This document shows, one piece after another, positions 17,224-26,372 of a stretch of 64,000 nt of DNA. The notes below the pieces were generated by a model. The model was not told the origin of the DNA. It made no database searches and saw nothing but the letters and a program-made list of their open reading frames with translations. Made by a program: the position numbers and the translations under genes. Each line of letters begins with the position of its first letter. The stretch's first letter is position 1. This stretch comes from Flavobacterium sp. SCGC AAA160-P02 (GTDB lineage: Bacteria > Bacteroidota > Bacteroidia > Flavobacteriales > Flavobacteriaceae): the NCBI GenBank assembly GCA_000383355.1, contig KB911113.1, positions 59,031 to 123,030 on the forward strand, in the 5' to 3' direction.

Positions 17224-18214
17224 TTTTGAGTTTCATAGCCCTGAGTTTTTATGGTTGCTAAGCCTAATCCCTTTGGTAGCTGTTTGGTCTTTTTTTATGC
17301 GCAAAAAAGAAGCTGCTGTATTAACTGTTTCTAGCCTTAAAGGATTTCGTGTAAAAAATAATTTTTTGCCAAAAGTAAAACCTCTATTGACAATTATTAG
17401 ATTAACAGCCCTAGCCTTATTAATTGTTGCCTTAGCCAGACCAAGAAACGTTGCTGTTAGCACAAAGATTAAGGCCAACAGAGGAATAGATATTGTAATG
17501 GCTATTGATGTTTCTGCTAGTATGTTAGCTAGAGATCTAAAACCAAATAGGCTGGAGGCTTTAAAAGTGGTGGCAACAGATTTCGTAAACAGGCGACCAA
17601 ATGACAGAATAGGAATTGTTGTCTATGCAGGAGAAAGTTTTACTCAAACACCTATTACAAGTGATAAAAGAATTACAAAAAGAACTATTTCAGAAATTAA
17701 ATGGGGCCAGCTAGATGGTGGTACTGCCATTGGAATGGGCCTAGGTTCTGCTGTTAATAGATTAAAGGAAAGTGAAGCAAAAAGTAAAGTAATTATTCTT
17801 CTAACGGACGGAGTAAACAACGCTGGTTTTGTAGATCCAAAAACAGCAACCGAACTTGCAAAAGGATTAAATATAAAAGTTTATACCGTAGGTATTGGAA
17901 CAAACGGTATGGCAGAATTTCCGGTAAGTAGAGACGCCAGAGGTAGGTTGCAATTCAGAAAACAACAGGTAGAAATAGACGAGGAACTTCTTCAATATAT
18001 AGCGAGTGAAACACAAGGACAATATTTTAGAGCCACAGACAATAGCAAATTACAAGATATTTATGATGAAATTGATACCTTAGAAAAAACTAAGATTGAA
18101 GAATTTAAATACTACAACTATCAAGAAAAATATAGATTTCTAATCTTTCTTGCCGGCGGATTATTATTATTAGAATTTGTATTAAAAAACACACTGTTTA
18201 GAAGTTTTATATAA
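17207..18214 (+). CDS. batA: BatA, VWA-domain membrane protein
   Basis: A 335-residue protein with N-terminal membrane helices (about 15-30 and 60-77), a von Willebrand A domain (about 90-280) with the intact metal site DVSASM and a following TDG-type loop (LLTDGVNNAG), and a C-terminal helix (RFLIFLAGGLLLLEFVL). Bat proteins are linked to oxygen and stress tolerance in Bacteroidota. Two adjacent ATGs (17207, 17210) are possible starts. Its last base is shared with the start of batB. Confidence 0.9.
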   Translation: MMNWSNFEFHSPEFLWLLSLIPLVAVWSFFMRKKEAAVLTVSSLKGFRVKNNFLPKVKPLLTIIRLTALALLIVALARPRNVAVSTKIKANRGIDIVMAIDVSASMLARDLKPNRLEALKVVATDFVNRRPNDRIGIVVYAGESFTQTPITSDKRITKRTISEIKWGQLDGGTAIGMGLGSAVNRLKESEAKSKVIILLTDGVNNAGFVDPKTATELAKGLNIKVYTVGIGTNGMAEFPVSRDARGRLQFRKQQVEIDEELLQYIASETQGQYFRATDNSKLQDIYDEIDTLEKTKIEEFKYYNYQEKYRFLIFLAGGLLLLEFVLKNTLFRSFI

Positions 18215-19254
18215 TGTTATACAGACTAGAAGAACCCATATATTTTTATCTATTTACAACGATTCCGGTAATCGTAGTAATTTTTCTGCTTGTTTTTTGG
18301 TGGAAAAAAAGCACTCAGAAAAAATTTGTGTCATCTAGTTTATTACTAAAACTAGCACCCAATGTTTCTGTCTTTAAATCTGTGCTAAAGCTCTTATTTT
18401 TTATGCTAGGGATTTCATTTCTAATTATAGCTCTTGTAAATCCTAAAATAGGAACCAAACTAAAAACAGTAAAAAGAGAAGGAGTAGATGTTGTTTTTGC
18501 TTTAGATGTTTCTAAAAGTATGTTGGCAGAAGATATTGCGCCAAACAGGTTAGAAAAATCGAAACAAATTATTTCTAAAATTATAGATAAATTGGGAAGC
18601 GATCGTGTAGGGATTATTATTTATGCTGGAAATGCATATCCTCTTTTACCAATTACAACAGATCATGGTGCTGCAAAAATGTTCTTGCAAAATGCAAACC
18701 CAGATTTAGTTTCTAGTCAAGGAACAGCCATTAATGAAGCCTTAGATTTGGCAAAAACATATTATAATAATGACGAACAGACCAATCGGTTTTTAATTAT
18801 TATTTCAGACGGAGAAGATCATCAGGAAGAAACAAAGCAGTTAGCACAAAATATTTCTAATGATGGTATTAAAGTATATACTATTGGAGTAGGCACAAAA
18901 AAAGGGGGTCCTATACCAATGAAAATAAACGGGTCTTTAATAGGCTATAAAAAATACAAAGGAGAAACTGTTTTAACAAAACGTAATTCTGAACTTTTAA
19001 AAGGTATTGCAGATGCTGCTAATGGAAGTTATATTGATGGAAATTTAACAGACAAACCTGTGAAATTTATTGAAGACGTTATTAGCAACGCCCAAAAAAC
19101 AGAATTTGAAACCAAACAATTTTCAGATTATAAAGACCAATTTCAGTGGTTTTTAGGAATTGGTATTTTGTTTTTAGTATTAGATGTTTTCTTGCTAGAC
19201 AAGAAAACTAAATGGCTGAAAAAGGTTGATTTATTTAACGAAAAAGAAAACTAA
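18214..19254 (+). CDS. batB: BatB, VWA-domain membrane protein
   Basis: A 346-residue paralogue of BatA. Two helices lie near the N-terminus (about 12-30 and 58-76), then a VWA domain with metal site DVSKSM and later IIISDGEDH, and a C-terminal helix (WFLGIGILFLVLDVFLL). The start codon overlaps the last base of batA, which gives strict translational coupling and probably equal amounts of the two proteins. It is followed by batC after 11 bases. Confidence 0.9.
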   Translation: MLYRLEEPIYFYLFTTIPVIVVIFLLVFWWKKSTQKKFVSSSLLLKLAPNVSVFKSVLKLLFFMLGISFLIIALVNPKIGTKLKTVKREGVDVVFALDVSKSMLAEDIAPNRLEKSKQIISKIIDKLGSDRVGIIIYAGNAYPLLPITTDHGAAKMFLQNANPDLVSSQGTAINEALDLAKTYYNNDEQTNRFLIIISDGEDHQEETKQLAQNISNDGIKVYTIGVGTKKGGPIPMKINGSLIGYKKYKGETVLTKRNSELLKGIADAANGSYIDGNLTDKPVKFIEDVISNAQKTEFETKQFSDYKDQFQWFLGIGILFLVLDVFLLDKKTKWLKKVDLFNEKEN

Positions 19255-19265
19255 ATTCTGGTAAA

Positions 19266-20069
19266 ATGAAGAATTTAATATACATATGTAGTGCTTTAGT
19301 GATGATTGCAACATCCTCAACAGCTTATGCTCAAAAAGATTCTATTGCATTACAAAGAGAAGCTAGAAAATTGGTAAGAGCGGGGAATGCACTCTACAAT
19401 CAAAATAATTATGGAGATGCTTCTATTGTCTACAAAAAAGCTTTAGAAAAAAATAGTGGCTATAAAAAGGCAACTTATAATTTAGGAAACTCGCTGTATC
19501 AAGAAAAGAATTTTAAAGAAGCAATTCCTCAATATACTGTAGCTGTAGAAAATGCAAAAGATCCATTTCAAAAAGCTGAAGGATACCATAATATTGGAAA
19601 TGCAATGATGCAGGAAAAAAATTATCAAGGAGCTGTAGATGCGTTTAAAAATGCTCTTCGAAGCAATCCAAATGATGATGAGACTCGCTATAATTTAGCG
19701 GTAGCACAAAAGCTACTTGAAAAAGATAAAAATAAAGACAAAAACAAGGACAAAGACAAAGACAAGGACAAGGATAAGGATAAGGATAAGGATAAGGATA
19801 AGGATAAGGATAAGGATAAGGATAAAAAAGACGGAGACGACAACGACAAAAAAGACCCCAAAAAAGACGATGACAAAGGAGATAACAAGAAAAAACAAGA
19901 TCCTAAGAAAAATGAGAAAAAAGAACAAAAACCTCAGCCAGGAAAAATGTCACCACAACAAATTAAACAGTTATTAGAAAGTTTAAAAAATGAAGAGAAA
20001 AAAACTCAGAAAAAATTAAATGCAAAAAAAGCCAAAGGATCTAAAATTAAACAAGAAAAAGATTGGTAA
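19266..20069 (+). CDS. batC: BatC, TPR protein with a long Lys-Asp repeat
   Basis: A 267-residue periplasmic protein with a signal peptide (ending AYAQ) and about three TPR repeats (residues about 36-150; YNLGNSLYQEKNFKEAI, HNIGNAMMQEKNYQGAV). These are followed by a highly charged low-complexity tail in which Lys and Asp alternate (about 155-190). The tail then becomes Lys/Glu/Gln-rich with MSPQQIKQLLESL. The TPRs should bind partner proteins. The KD tract is coded by a hexamer array (see 19773-19826) and is longer than I would expect in the family. Confidence 0.9.
   Translation: MKNLIYICSALVMIATSSTAYAQKDSIALQREARKLVRAGNALYNQNNYGDASIVYKKALEKNSGYKKATYNLGNSLYQEKNFKEAIPQYTVAVENAKDPFQKAEGYHNIGNAMMQEKNYQGAVDAFKNALRSNPNDDETRYNLAVAQKLLEKDKNKDKNKDKDKDKDKDKDKDKDKDKDKDKDKDKKDGDDNDKKDPKKDDDKGDNKKKQDPKKNEKKEQKPQPGKMSPQQIKQLLESLKNEEKKTQKKLNAKKAKGSKIKQEKDW
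19773..19826 (+). repeat. Hexamer tandem repeat (GATAAG, nine units)
   Basis: Eight GATAAG units and one GATAAA run without interruption, preceded by related GACAAG/GACAAA units. Each unit codes Asp-Lys in frame in batC. Gain or loss of units changes tail length but keeps the frame. Confidence 0.95.
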
Positions 20070-20100
20070 ATTTTATATTTGCAAATAGTTAGACAATAAA

Positions 20101-21867
20101 ATGAAGCAGAAGATATATTATATTCTTATTCTATGTGCTCTTATGAGTGTATCTACCTATGCGCAAACACCTAAACTTGTTGCCAGTGTTAGCAAAAATA
20201 AATTAGGGCTTAATCAGAGAGTAAAAATACAGTTTACCATTAATAAACAGGGGGCAGATAATTTTCAGGCTCCTAATTTTAAAAATTTCCAAATTGTTAG
20301 TGGCCCAAGTCAATCTATAAGTCAGTCTTGGGTGAATGGAAGTGCAAGTTTTTCTCAATCCTATAATTATATTATTAAGCCTCTCAAAAAAGGAGAGTTT
20401 TTAATCCCAGCTGCTAGCATAAAACTTAACAACAAAATACTAACATCTAAGCCTGTTAAAGTAATTGTTTTAGATCCGGTAGATATTCCTAAAGACCCCA
20501 ACGATCCTAATTATATTGCACAACAAAACGTTCATTTAGTAGCAGAGATTTCTAAATCTAGCCCCTATGTTGGTGAGGGTATTTACGTAGAATACAGGCT
20601 ATATGTGAGTCAGAATATAAGTGTAAGAGACTTTTCATACACAGATTCTCCTCAGTACAATGGTTTTTGGAATCAAGACATTAAAATACGAGGATTAACT
20701 ACACAAAATGGAACTTATAATGGAGAACAGTATCGATATGTTGTTTTGCAAAAAGCTCTTTTAATTCCAACAAAATCTGGTAAACTCACCATAGATCCAA
20801 TAGAAATGGATATTGTTATTGGAGTGCCAACTGGAAGAGGAGATTTCTTTGGAAACCCGATTGTGAAAAATATTACAAAGAGTTTTGCTTCTGCTAAGAA
20901 ATTTATACGATCTAAAGAGTTGCCAATAGAGGGCAAGCCAGAAAGTTTTAACGGAGCTGTTGGCGATTTTAATTTTATAGTAAGCTCCAGTAAAAATATT
21001 TTAAAATCTAATGAAACAGCTACTGTTTCTGTGAAGGTTACTGGAAACGGTAATTTAAAATTATTTGAGTTACCAGAAATAAAAACACCTTCAGAATTAG
21101 AGGTTTTTACCCCAGAGCAAAAAGAAAAAATTAATGTGACTTCTAGAGGAATTAGAGGTTCGGTAACTAAAAATTACACCATTGTTCCTCAATTTAAAGG
21201 TAAATATAAAATTCCAAGTACTGAGTTTTCATATTTTGACCTCAAAGAAAAAAAATATGTTAGATTAACCTCTGAAGACATATTTGTAGATGTTTTAGAA
21301 GGTAAAGAATTGGTAACAGATTCTGATTTGGCTTCAAACGCTAAGAAAGATATTGTTGTTACTGGTGCTAATTTTAGATATATTCAAACTAGCAGCGCAT
21401 TTTCTTTAGCGAATGAATCAGATTTTTATACCTCTAAGTTCTACTATTTAATTTTAATACTTCCATTATTATTTATTCCTATTGGAATTGTAATTGCCAA
21501 AAGAAACGAAGCAAGAAGTAATGATATTTTAGGTAATAAATTACGAAAAGCAGATCGTTTAGCTAAAAAATATCTGTCTGAGGCCAAAAAACAATTAGGA
21601 GCCAAAGAGGCTTTTTATGTGGCATTAGAAAAAGCACTTCACAATTATTTGAAGGCCAAATTAAGAATTGAAACCTCAGATATTAGTAAAGAAAAAATTA
21701 CAGAATTGCTAAAAAGAAAGTCTGTAAACGAAAGTACTATTCGCTCATTTATAGAAGTTTTTAATAGCTGTGATATGGCAAGGTACTCTCCTGTATCTGT
21801 AGTAGAGATGAAAGATGATTACGAAAAATCTAGATTAGTAATTACTCAAATAGACAAACAATTGTAA
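20101..21867 (+). CDS. batD: BatD family protein
   Basis: A 588-residue protein with a signal peptide (ending TYAQ). Large periplasmic beta-sandwich domains (about 20-430) include the family marker QSWVNGSASFSQSYNYIIKP. A membrane helix lies near 450-470 (FYYLILILPLLFIPIGIVI), followed by a cytoplasmic helical tail. It completes the BatABCDE membrane complex. It starts 31 bases after batC, and batE follows with a one-base gap. Confidence 0.9.
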   Translation: MKQKIYYILILCALMSVSTYAQTPKLVASVSKNKLGLNQRVKIQFTINKQGADNFQAPNFKNFQIVSGPSQSISQSWVNGSASFSQSYNYIIKPLKKGEFLIPAASIKLNNKILTSKPVKVIVLDPVDIPKDPNDPNYIAQQNVHLVAEISKSSPYVGEGIYVEYRLYVSQNISVRDFSYTDSPQYNGFWNQDIKIRGLTTQNGTYNGEQYRYVVLQKALLIPTKSGKLTIDPIEMDIVIGVPTGRGDFFGNPIVKNITKSFASAKKFIRSKELPIEGKPESFNGAVGDFNFIVSSSKNILKSNETATVSVKVTGNGNLKLFELPEIKTPSELEVFTPEQKEKINVTSRGIRGSVTKNYTIVPQFKGKYKIPSTEFSYFDLKEKKYVRLTSEDIFVDVLEGKELVTDSDLASNAKKDIVVTGANFRYIQTSSAFSLANESDFYTSKFYYLILILPLLFIPIGIVIAKRNEARSNDILGNKLRKADRLAKKYLSEAKKQLGAKEAFYVALEKALHNYLKAKLRIETSDISKEKITELLKRKSVNESTIRSFIEVFNSCDMARYSPVSVVEMKDDYEKSRLVITQIDKQL

Positions 21868-21868
21868 G

Positions 21869-22627
21869 ATGAAAAAAATTCTAATTTTACTGCTATTTAT
21901 ATCTCAACAGTTGTTTTCACAAGGTACAGATGAATTGTTTGAAAAAGGAAATGAGCACTACAAACTAGCCGAATATTCTGAAGCAATTTCTAGCTATCAA
22001 GAAATAGAAGCACTTGGTTTTATTTCTTCAGAATTGTATTATAATTTAGGAAATTGTTATTACAAACTAAACAAAGTTGCACCAGCAATTTATAATTATG
22101 AAAAGGCCTTACTTATAAATCCTTTAAATGAAGATGCTCAAAGTAATTTGGTGTTTGCAAAAAGACTTACTATAGATGCTATTGAAGAACTTCCCAAAAC
22201 AATTTTTCAAAAGTTAGATACCTCATTGGTTAAGAAACTATCCTACAATGAATGGGCTACAGTTGCTGTTGTTTTTTCTGTTCTAGGAACAGTACTTTTT
22301 CTGCTATTTTATTTTTCATACACTCCTTCAAAAAAACGATTTTTTTTTGTGACTAGCATCATTAGTTTTCTCGTTTTATTGATTACTTCATTTTTTACAG
22401 TAAAAGAGTATTCTTATGTAAATACAACTGTAGAGGCTATCATTTTTAATAAAGAGACTGATATTAAAGACGCGCCTACCTTCAATAGCGAAAAGGTGTT
22501 TACACTTCATGAAGGAACCAAGGTTCGTGTTTTAGACACGGTAGATAATTGGAAAAAAATTAGAATTGCCGACGGAAAGGTTGGTTGGATTATTGCTGAT
22601 GAAATAAAAATCCTTCGTATTTTTTAA
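21869..22627 (+). CDS. batE: BatE, TPR and SH3-like membrane protein
   Basis: A 252-residue protein with a signal peptide (ending LFSQ), TPR repeats (about 22-100; YNLGNCYYKLNKVAPAIYNYEKAL), two membrane helices (about 132-150 and 155-175) and a C-terminal bacterial SH3 domain (about 190-250; VFTLHEGTKVRVLDTVDNWKKI, then GWI). This is the standard BatE layout. It is the last gene of the operon; a new promoter follows at 22659. Confidence 0.9.
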   Translation: MKKILILLLFISQQLFSQGTDELFEKGNEHYKLAEYSEAISSYQEIEALGFISSELYYNLGNCYYKLNKVAPAIYNYEKALLINPLNEDAQSNLVFAKRLTIDAIEELPKTIFQKLDTSLVKKLSYNEWATVAVVFSVLGTVLFLLFYFSYTPSKKRFFFVTSIISFLVLLITSFFTVKEYSYVNTTVEAIIFNKETDIKDAPTFNSEKVFTLHEGTKVRVLDTVDNWKKIRIADGKVGWIIADEIKILRIF

Positions 22628-22658
22628 AAAAAACTAAAAAAAACCATATCCAACTTTG

Positions 22659-22666
22659 TATCTTTG
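22659..22666 (+). promoter_or_regulatory. -7 box of the 22683 gene
   Basis: TATCTTTG fits TAnnTTTG and lies 16 bases before the ATG at 22683. Confidence 0.5.
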
Positions 22667-22682
22667 TTTTTTTATAAAATCC

Positions 22683-22988
22683 ATGAGTAAAACTATTATA
22701 ACTTTCTTATTTTCTCTGATAATTTTGGCTTCAATTGTAGCGCCAACTTTTGTCAATTTTTCTGAGAGCACTATAGAAATAACTGAAATAGTTGACTTTG
22801 GTGAAGAAGAAGAAAACAAAGGAAACGAATCTATTAAAGATTTAGAAGTAAAAATATACTACTCAAGTGTCAAAGAAGGCCTTTTTTTAGGTCTTGAAAA
22901 CAACAAAAGAATTCGTTTTTGTTCTAAAAGCTACAGCTTTAAGTTCACGAAACTGAACAGCCCACCACCCGAACTATTTTCAGTATAA
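22683..22988 (+). CDS. Small membrane-anchored protein, 101 aa
   Basis: The protein opens with a hydrophobic segment (about residues 4-22), then an acidic stretch (FGEEEENKGNE), and ends in a basic part with one Cys and LNSPPPELFSV. It may be an exported or single-pass protein. I recognise no named domain. The start at 22683 was chosen because it follows the -7 box; an in-frame upstream ATG at 22656 overlaps that box. It lies between batE and the carbonic anhydrase gene. Confidence 0.65.
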   Translation: MSKTIITFLFSLIILASIVAPTFVNFSESTIEITEIVDFGEEEENKGNESIKDLEVKIYYSSVKEGLFLGLENNKRIRFCSKSYSFKFTKLNSPPPELFSV

Positions 22989-23095
22989 AGAAGGTTTTGC
23001 CTTTTTATAACTTCACTCTACGGTATATTTAGTTTTATCAAAAAACAAATATCCGTTTTACCCCTGTTATAGTATTAACCATTAAACATATTAAA

Positions 23096-23725
23096 ATGAA
23101 AGCCCTTACAAAAGAAACGCAGGCGGCCATTACACCAGATAATGCCATTAGCTTATTAAGAGAAGGAAATCAACGATTTCAATCAAATAAAGAAGTAGAA
23201 AGAAATTTATTAGCTCAAGTATCAGATACTAGTACAGGCCAATACCCATTTGCTACAATATTACATTGTGTAGATTCTAGAGTTTCTGCAGAATTAGTCT
23301 TTGACCAAGGAATTGGTGATGTATTTAGCATTAGAATTGCTGGAAACTTTGTAAATGAAGACATTCTAGGAAGTATGGAGTTTACCTGTAAACTTGCAGG
23401 AACTAAAGTAATTGTTGTTTTAGGGCACACAGCTTGTGGTGCTGTAAAAGGAGCCTGTGACGATGCCAAACTAGGGAATCTTACCACGTTGCTTAGCAAA
23501 TTAAAGCCTGCAGTAGCAGCGGTAACAGAACCTACTGACACTAGCAAGAGAAACTCAGGAAATATTGACTTTGTAAACCATGTAGCAGAGAAAAATGTCT
23601 ACATGACAATAGAAAATATTAGAGAGAAAAGTCCTGTTTTAAAAGAAATGGAAGACCTAGGTGAGATTAAAATTATTGGAGCTATGTATGACATTAAAGA
23701 TGGCTCGGTAACATTTTATGAATAA
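23096..23725 (+). CDS. Beta-class carbonic anhydrase
   Basis: A 209-residue enzyme that interconverts CO2 and bicarbonate. The zinc ligands and catalytic dyad are complete: Cys58, Asp60 and Arg62 in HCVDSR, and His111 with Cys114 in GHTACGAVKGA. The glycine-rich SIRIAGNFVNEDILGS also matches the family. No signal peptide is present, so it is cytoplasmic. Downstream lie a DUF2490 outer-membrane-type protein and a SulP transporter, which suggests a bicarbonate/CO2 unit. Confidence 0.93.
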   Translation: MKALTKETQAAITPDNAISLLREGNQRFQSNKEVERNLLAQVSDTSTGQYPFATILHCVDSRVSAELVFDQGIGDVFSIRIAGNFVNEDILGSMEFTCKLAGTKVIVVLGHTACGAVKGACDDAKLGNLTTLLSKLKPAVAAVTEPTDTSKRNSGNIDFVNHVAEKNVYMTIENIREKSPVLKEMEDLGEIKIIGAMYDIKDGSVTFYE

Positions 23726-23732
23726 AAGCTCC

Positions 23733-24374
23733 ATGAAAAAATTCATCATCATCCTTGCATTTTTATCTGTTCCTTTTTCAGGAATAAGTCAAGAAAACGG
23801 TCCAGGTAATTGGCTGGTTTATATTGGAAGTAAACAGTTAAACTCTAAATGGAACCTCCATCACGAAGTTCAATATAGAAATTATAATGCCATTGGAAAT
23901 CTAGAACAGTTATTACTAAGAACTGGATTGGGGTATACCATTGGTGCAAAAAGTAATTTACTACTAGGGTACGGCTATATAAATTCTGAAAACTATACGG
24001 GAAACGAAGACGAGAAAGTTACTGTAGAAGAACATAGAATTTTTCAACAATTTATTACAAAGCACAGTATTGGAAAACTAAGTTTACAACATCGGTATCG
24101 TTTTGAACAACGTTTTGTAGCAAGTGATTTTAAAACTCGTTTTCGTTATTTTCTAGGATTGAATGTTCCTTTTAAAGACTCAAAGTATTATCTATCTACT
24201 TACAACGAGATTTTTTTAAACGGAGCCTCCAATGTGTTCGATAGAAACAGAGTTTATGGAGGTTTAGGATATAAAATTTCTGATGGAATTAAACTAGAAG
24301 TTGGATATATGAATCAAATTTTTGAAACCTCTAGTAGGGATCAAATTAACCTTATTACATTTATAAATTTTTAA
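23733..24374 (+). CDS. DUF2490 family secreted protein
   Basis: A 213-residue protein with a signal peptide (ending GISQ) and repeated amphipathic beta strands typical of a small outer-membrane barrel (LHHEVQYRNYN, LLRTGLGYTIG, LQHRYRFEQRF). It ends in aromatic Phe, as barrels do. The family is DUF2490, function unknown. I chose the ATG at 23733; an ATG at 23718 would overlap the carbonic anhydrase end and add five residues ahead of the signal peptide. A SulP gene follows after nine bases. Confidence 0.8.
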   Translation: MKKFIIILAFLSVPFSGISQENGPGNWLVYIGSKQLNSKWNLHHEVQYRNYNAIGNLEQLLLRTGLGYTIGAKSNLLLGYGYINSENYTGNEDEKVTVEEHRIFQQFITKHSIGKLSLQHRYRFEQRFVASDFKTRFRYFLGLNVPFKDSKYYLSTYNEIFLNGASNVFDRNRVYGGLGYKISDGIKLEVGYMNQIFETSSRDQINLITFINF

Positions 24375-24383
24375 TAAAAAAAT

Positions 24384-26249
24384 ATGAAAAATCTTTTTTC
24401 AAATGTTCGTGGCGATCTTTTTGGCGGAATTACTGCTGGTATTGTTGCACTACCGTTAGCACTTGCTTTTGGTGTCTCTTCAGGACTAGGACCTGATGCC
24501 GGTCTGTATGGTGCTATTTTTATTAGTTTCTTTGCTGCTTTTTTTGGCGGAACTCCAACACAGATTTCTGGCCCTACGGCACCAATGACAGCCGTAAGTA
24601 TGGTTGTTATTGCAGGAATTATAGCCTCTAATAATGGAGATGTTAGTAAAGCATTGCCTATTATTTTAACTGTTTTCTTATTATCTGGCCTTATGCAAAT
24701 TGGCCTAGGTTTAGCTGGTTTAGGGAAATATATTCGATATATTCCGTACCCAGTTGTTTCAGGTTTTATGACAGCTATTGGAGTTATTATATTAGTTACT
24801 CAAATTTTACCTTCTGTAGGGTACAATGCTAAAGAAGATGCTGAGTTTGTAAAGCAGTTTGAATCTCAAGTTGAAGAGGTGGTTTTAAATAGATATCTAA
24901 AAGATAGTAAAAGCAAAAAAACCGATAAAATTCTTACACTGCAAGATTATAAAAATGCAACAGCTGAAGGTGAGAGTATTGTACAGGCAGATATTGTAAA
25001 GGAAAGCAAAACATTAGCAGGAAGAGAGGCTTCTGGTGTTTTAGGTACGTTTAAAGTACTCCCTAGAGCTTTAAAAAATCTTAATTGGCTAGAACTAATC
25101 TTAGCTCTAGGCACAATTTTTATCATCTATGGGTTTAAACGAATAACAACTGTCGTACCTAGTACCTTGGTTGCGTTAATGGTTATGACGGGAATTTCTG
25201 TTGGTTTTAACCTAGACTACAAACCTATAGAAGAAATTCCGAGTGGATTTCCAATCCCAAATATGGAAATTTTTACCAGTTTTAATTTAGCGAGTATCAC
25301 TCCTTATATTTTTACAGCCTTAACATTAGCGCTGCTAGGAGCTATTGATTCTCTGTTAACATCGGTTGTTGCAGATAATATGACCAAAACTAAACACAAA
25401 CCAAATAAAGAACTTATTGGTCAAGGAATAGGAAACAGTATTGCTTCTATTTTTGGTGGAATTCCTGGTGCAGGTGCTACCATTAGAACGGTTGTAAACA
25501 TTAATTCAGGAGGAAAAACAAAACTATCAGGAATGGTAGCTGGTCTAATGCTATTAGTTATTTTATTAGGATTAGGACCCGTTGCTTCTAAAATCCCTGC
25601 AGCGGTCTTAGCAGGAATCTTAGTTACGGTTGGTATTGGAGTAATGGATTACAAAGGATTAAAAGCCATCCCTTCTTTGCCAAGAGATATTAAAATAGCG
25701 GGCATCAAATTAAGCTCAGAAGTAATTATCATGATTGTTGTATTATTACTTTCTACATTCTGGAATTTAGTATATGCCGTTGGTATTGGATTGGTCATCG
25801 CATCTTTAATGTTTATGAAGAAAATTGGAGATTTAACAGCGCAACAATCTAACGTAACTTCTTTAAAGGAAGAATCTTGGGCTGATGAAATTGGAATGAC
25901 AAAAAAATTACGTGAGGAGGTTTTTATCAAACATATTAAAGGTCCTTTATTTTTTGGTTCTACAAGTGATTTTCAACAACTTATAAAGCAAATACCATCG
26001 TCTGCATCTACCATTATTATTCGGATGGATAGAATGGAATATATAGATCAATCTGGATTGTATGCGCTAGAAGATAGTATCGTAGAACTTACAAAAGATG
26101 GTAAAATTGTATTAGTCGTAGACTTACAAAAACAACCTAAATACATGATGGAACGTATTGATATTATTCCAGATTTAATTGCAAAGGAATATATTTTTAC
26201 AGATTTTAAAACCTGCTTACAGTGGGTAAAAGATCATAAAGACTCATAA
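24384..26249 (+). CDS. SulP family anion transporter with STAS domain
   Basis: A 621-residue inner-membrane transporter. The core (about 10-480) has many helices with family features GGITAGIVALPLALAFGVSSG and FGGTPTQISGPTAPMT. A cytoplasmic STAS domain follows (about 515-615; RMDRMEYIDQSGLYAL). A charged insert of about 75 residues with DSKSKKTDK lies between helices near 150-225. The family moves sulfate, bicarbonate or other anions. Coupling to a carbonic anhydrase gene makes bicarbonate the best guess, not proven by sequence. Confidence 0.9.
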   Translation: MKNLFSNVRGDLFGGITAGIVALPLALAFGVSSGLGPDAGLYGAIFISFFAAFFGGTPTQISGPTAPMTAVSMVVIAGIIASNNGDVSKALPIILTVFLLSGLMQIGLGLAGLGKYIRYIPYPVVSGFMTAIGVIILVTQILPSVGYNAKEDAEFVKQFESQVEEVVLNRYLKDSKSKKTDKILTLQDYKNATAEGESIVQADIVKESKTLAGREASGVLGTFKVLPRALKNLNWLELILALGTIFIIYGFKRITTVVPSTLVALMVMTGISVGFNLDYKPIEEIPSGFPIPNMEIFTSFNLASITPYIFTALTLALLGAIDSLLTSVVADNMTKTKHKPNKELIGQGIGNSIASIFGGIPGAGATIRTVVNINSGGKTKLSGMVAGLMLLVILLGLGPVASKIPAAVLAGILVTVGIGVMDYKGLKAIPSLPRDIKIAGIKLSSEVIIMIVVLLLSTFWNLVYAVGIGLVIASLMFMKKIGDLTAQQSNVTSLKEESWADEIGMTKKLREEVFIKHIKGPLFFGSTSDFQQLIKQIPSSASTIIIRMDRMEYIDQSGLYALEDSIVELTKDGKIVLVVDLQKQPKYMMERIDIIPDLIAKEYIFTDFKTCLQWVKDHKDS

Positions 26250-26304
26250 GAAATTATTGAGGAGACTGTCTTCTTCGGTGTATGATAGTATAGAAGATCT
26301 GTTG

Positions 26305-26356
26305 TAAACGCTATAGCTTATTACTAAAGTAATAAGCTATAGCGTTTATTTTTTTT
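26305..26356. terminator. Strong bidirectional terminator between SulP and CvpA
   Basis: Two 20-base arms (26305-26324 and 26329-26348) are perfect reverse complements around a TAAA loop, followed by a T run. The genes on both sides converge on it. Confidence 0.9.
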
Positions 26357-26372
26357 ATAATAACGAACATCC

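Noticed and set aside
19688..19928. Long Ser-Leu and Ile-Leu repeat frames opposite batC
   Set aside because: These are shadow frames of the GATAAG hexamer array; the sense frame codes the TPR protein.
23718..23732. Earlier ATG for the DUF2490 protein
   Set aside because: It adds five residues ahead of the signal peptide and overlaps the carbonic anhydrase gene; the ATG at 23733 is more natural.
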